A stretch of DNA of 6,612 nucleotides from Synechococcus sp. UW140 (GTDB lineage: Bacteria; Cyanobacteriota; Cyanobacteriia; PCC-6307; Cyanobiaceae): the NCBI GenBank assembly GCA_945878795.1, contig CAMDWF010000129.1:1-6612 (forward strand), in the 5' to 3' direction. The notes beneath the pieces were generated by a model. The model did not search any database. It saw nothing but the letters and a program-made list of their open reading frames with translations, and was not told where the DNA came from. Below are positions 6,160-6,612 of this stretch, in pieces (positions within the stretch are counted from its first letter, which is position 1; each line of letters starts with the position of its first letter). The translations under genes were made by a program, and so were the position numbers.

Positions 6160-6612
6160 ATGCCCAAAGCGCCCCACTCCCTTTCCAGGCTGATGGTCGC
6201 CTCAGTCGCCACCCTCACCCTGTTTGGCGCCGCCAACCAAGCCTTCGCAGCCACCACCGAAGAGCGCATCAAGGCGGCTGAAACCAGCTGCCTTGAAGCC
6301 GCTGGCCAACTTGGTTGGCGTACCGACCTGGCCAAGGTCATCTCCGCCAAGGAAATCAGCGCCGAAAAGGTCGAGGTCGTCTACGACCTCACCAAGGATG
6401 GCAAGAACACGGCCCGCCTGACCTGTCCAGTCACCAACGGCAAGGCCACCTTTGCTGCACCGGCTGAGACTGCCGCTGCTCCCGAGCCCGTTGCCGAGCC
6501 CGCTCCCGCTCCTGCCCCCGAGCCCGTAGCCGCAGCTCCCGCAGCCAACCCCGTCAACCCCTGGTGGTTGCTGCTTCCCCTGGGTCTGGCCCTGGCCTCC
6601 TGGGCGGCCCTT
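6160..6612 (+). CDS. Exported, membrane-anchored protein of unknown function (5' part, cut by window end)
   Basis: The frame is open from ATG 6160 to the window end (151 codons, no stop). The N-terminus is a Sec signal peptide: basic residues K3 and R10, a hydrophobic core at about 11-25 (LMVASVATLTLFGAA) and a likely cleavage after AFA at residue 30. A compact domain follows (about 32-98) with two cysteines, C44 (ETSCLEAAGQLGW) and C89 (DGKNTARLTCPV), which could form a disulfide. An Ala/Pro/Glu-rich linker at about 99-134 leads to a hydrophobic segment from W135 (WWLLLPLGLALASW). This suggests an extracytoplasmic domain tethered by a C-terminal membrane helix. I recall similar conserved hypothetical proteins in picocyanobacteria but no assigned role. 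ATG 6193 is an alternative start that would lose both basic residues, so 6160 is preferred. No clear Shine-Dalgarno is seen. Codon use resembles the other genes. Confidence 0.8.
   Translation, partial: MPKAPHSLSRLMVASVATLTLFGAANQAFAATTEERIKAAETSCLEAAGQLGWRTDLAKVISAKEISAEKVEVVYDLTKDGKNTARLTCPVTNGKATFAAPAETAAAPEPVAEPAPAPAPEPVAAAPAANPVNPWWLLLPLGLALASWAAL
6481..6527 (+). repeat. Short direct repeat in the Ala/Pro/Glu-rich linker
   Basis: CCCGAGCCCGT occurs at 6481-6491 and again at 6517-6527, encoding repeated PEPV units. Between them lie GAGCCCGCT and Pro/Ala codons of the same kind. This is a slippage-prone coding repeat, so linker length probably varies between strains. Confidence 0.6.

Overview
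The window reads as high-GC picocyanobacterial DNA, most likely a Cyanobium or freshwater Synechococcus relative. I infer this from three things: a cyanobacterial-type YidC, a Ycf46-type AAA ATPase (a family shared by cyanobacteria and algal plastids), and a class V PLP enzyme that matches cyanobacterial L-cysteine/cystine lyase. I saw no HIP1 palindrome (GCGATCGC), no mobile element, no CRISPR array and no tRNA or rRNA gene. This is mostly chromosomal housekeeping sequence. No clearly undescribed system is visible.

Positions 1-3278 (+ strand) form a tight cluster: a possible gene tail, the membrane insertase yidC, a DUF177/YceD protein (a family linked to 23S rRNA accumulation) and a Ycf46-like AAA+ ATPase. 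yidC and the DUF177 gene overlap by GTGA, and the ATPase follows after 9 bp. The cluster looks like one transcription unit joining membrane-protein insertion, large-subunit rRNA maturation and an AAA+ regulator. YidC carries an enlarged loop whose second half resembles a bacterial Ig-like (BIG2) module.

Positions 3279-4801 (+ strand) hold a second, two-gene unit. A 59-codon GTG-start gene encodes a small protein with two hydrophobic segments. Its stop codon shares a base with the Shine-Dalgarno sequence of a TTG-start gene for a C-DES-type cysteine/cystine C-S lyase.

Positions 4802-4958 are a convergent intergenic region. It contains a Rho-independent terminator for the minus-strand gene and two further hairpins. 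Positions 4959-5705 (- strand) encode an AqpZ-type aquaporin with complete NPA motifs and a water-type selectivity filter.

Positions 5706-6159 are a long, AT-richer gap between divergent genes with no convincing coding content. From 6160 to the window end (+ strand) lies the 5' part of a gene for an exported, C-terminally membrane-anchored protein with two cysteines and an Ala/Pro/Glu-rich linker. Its function is unknown.
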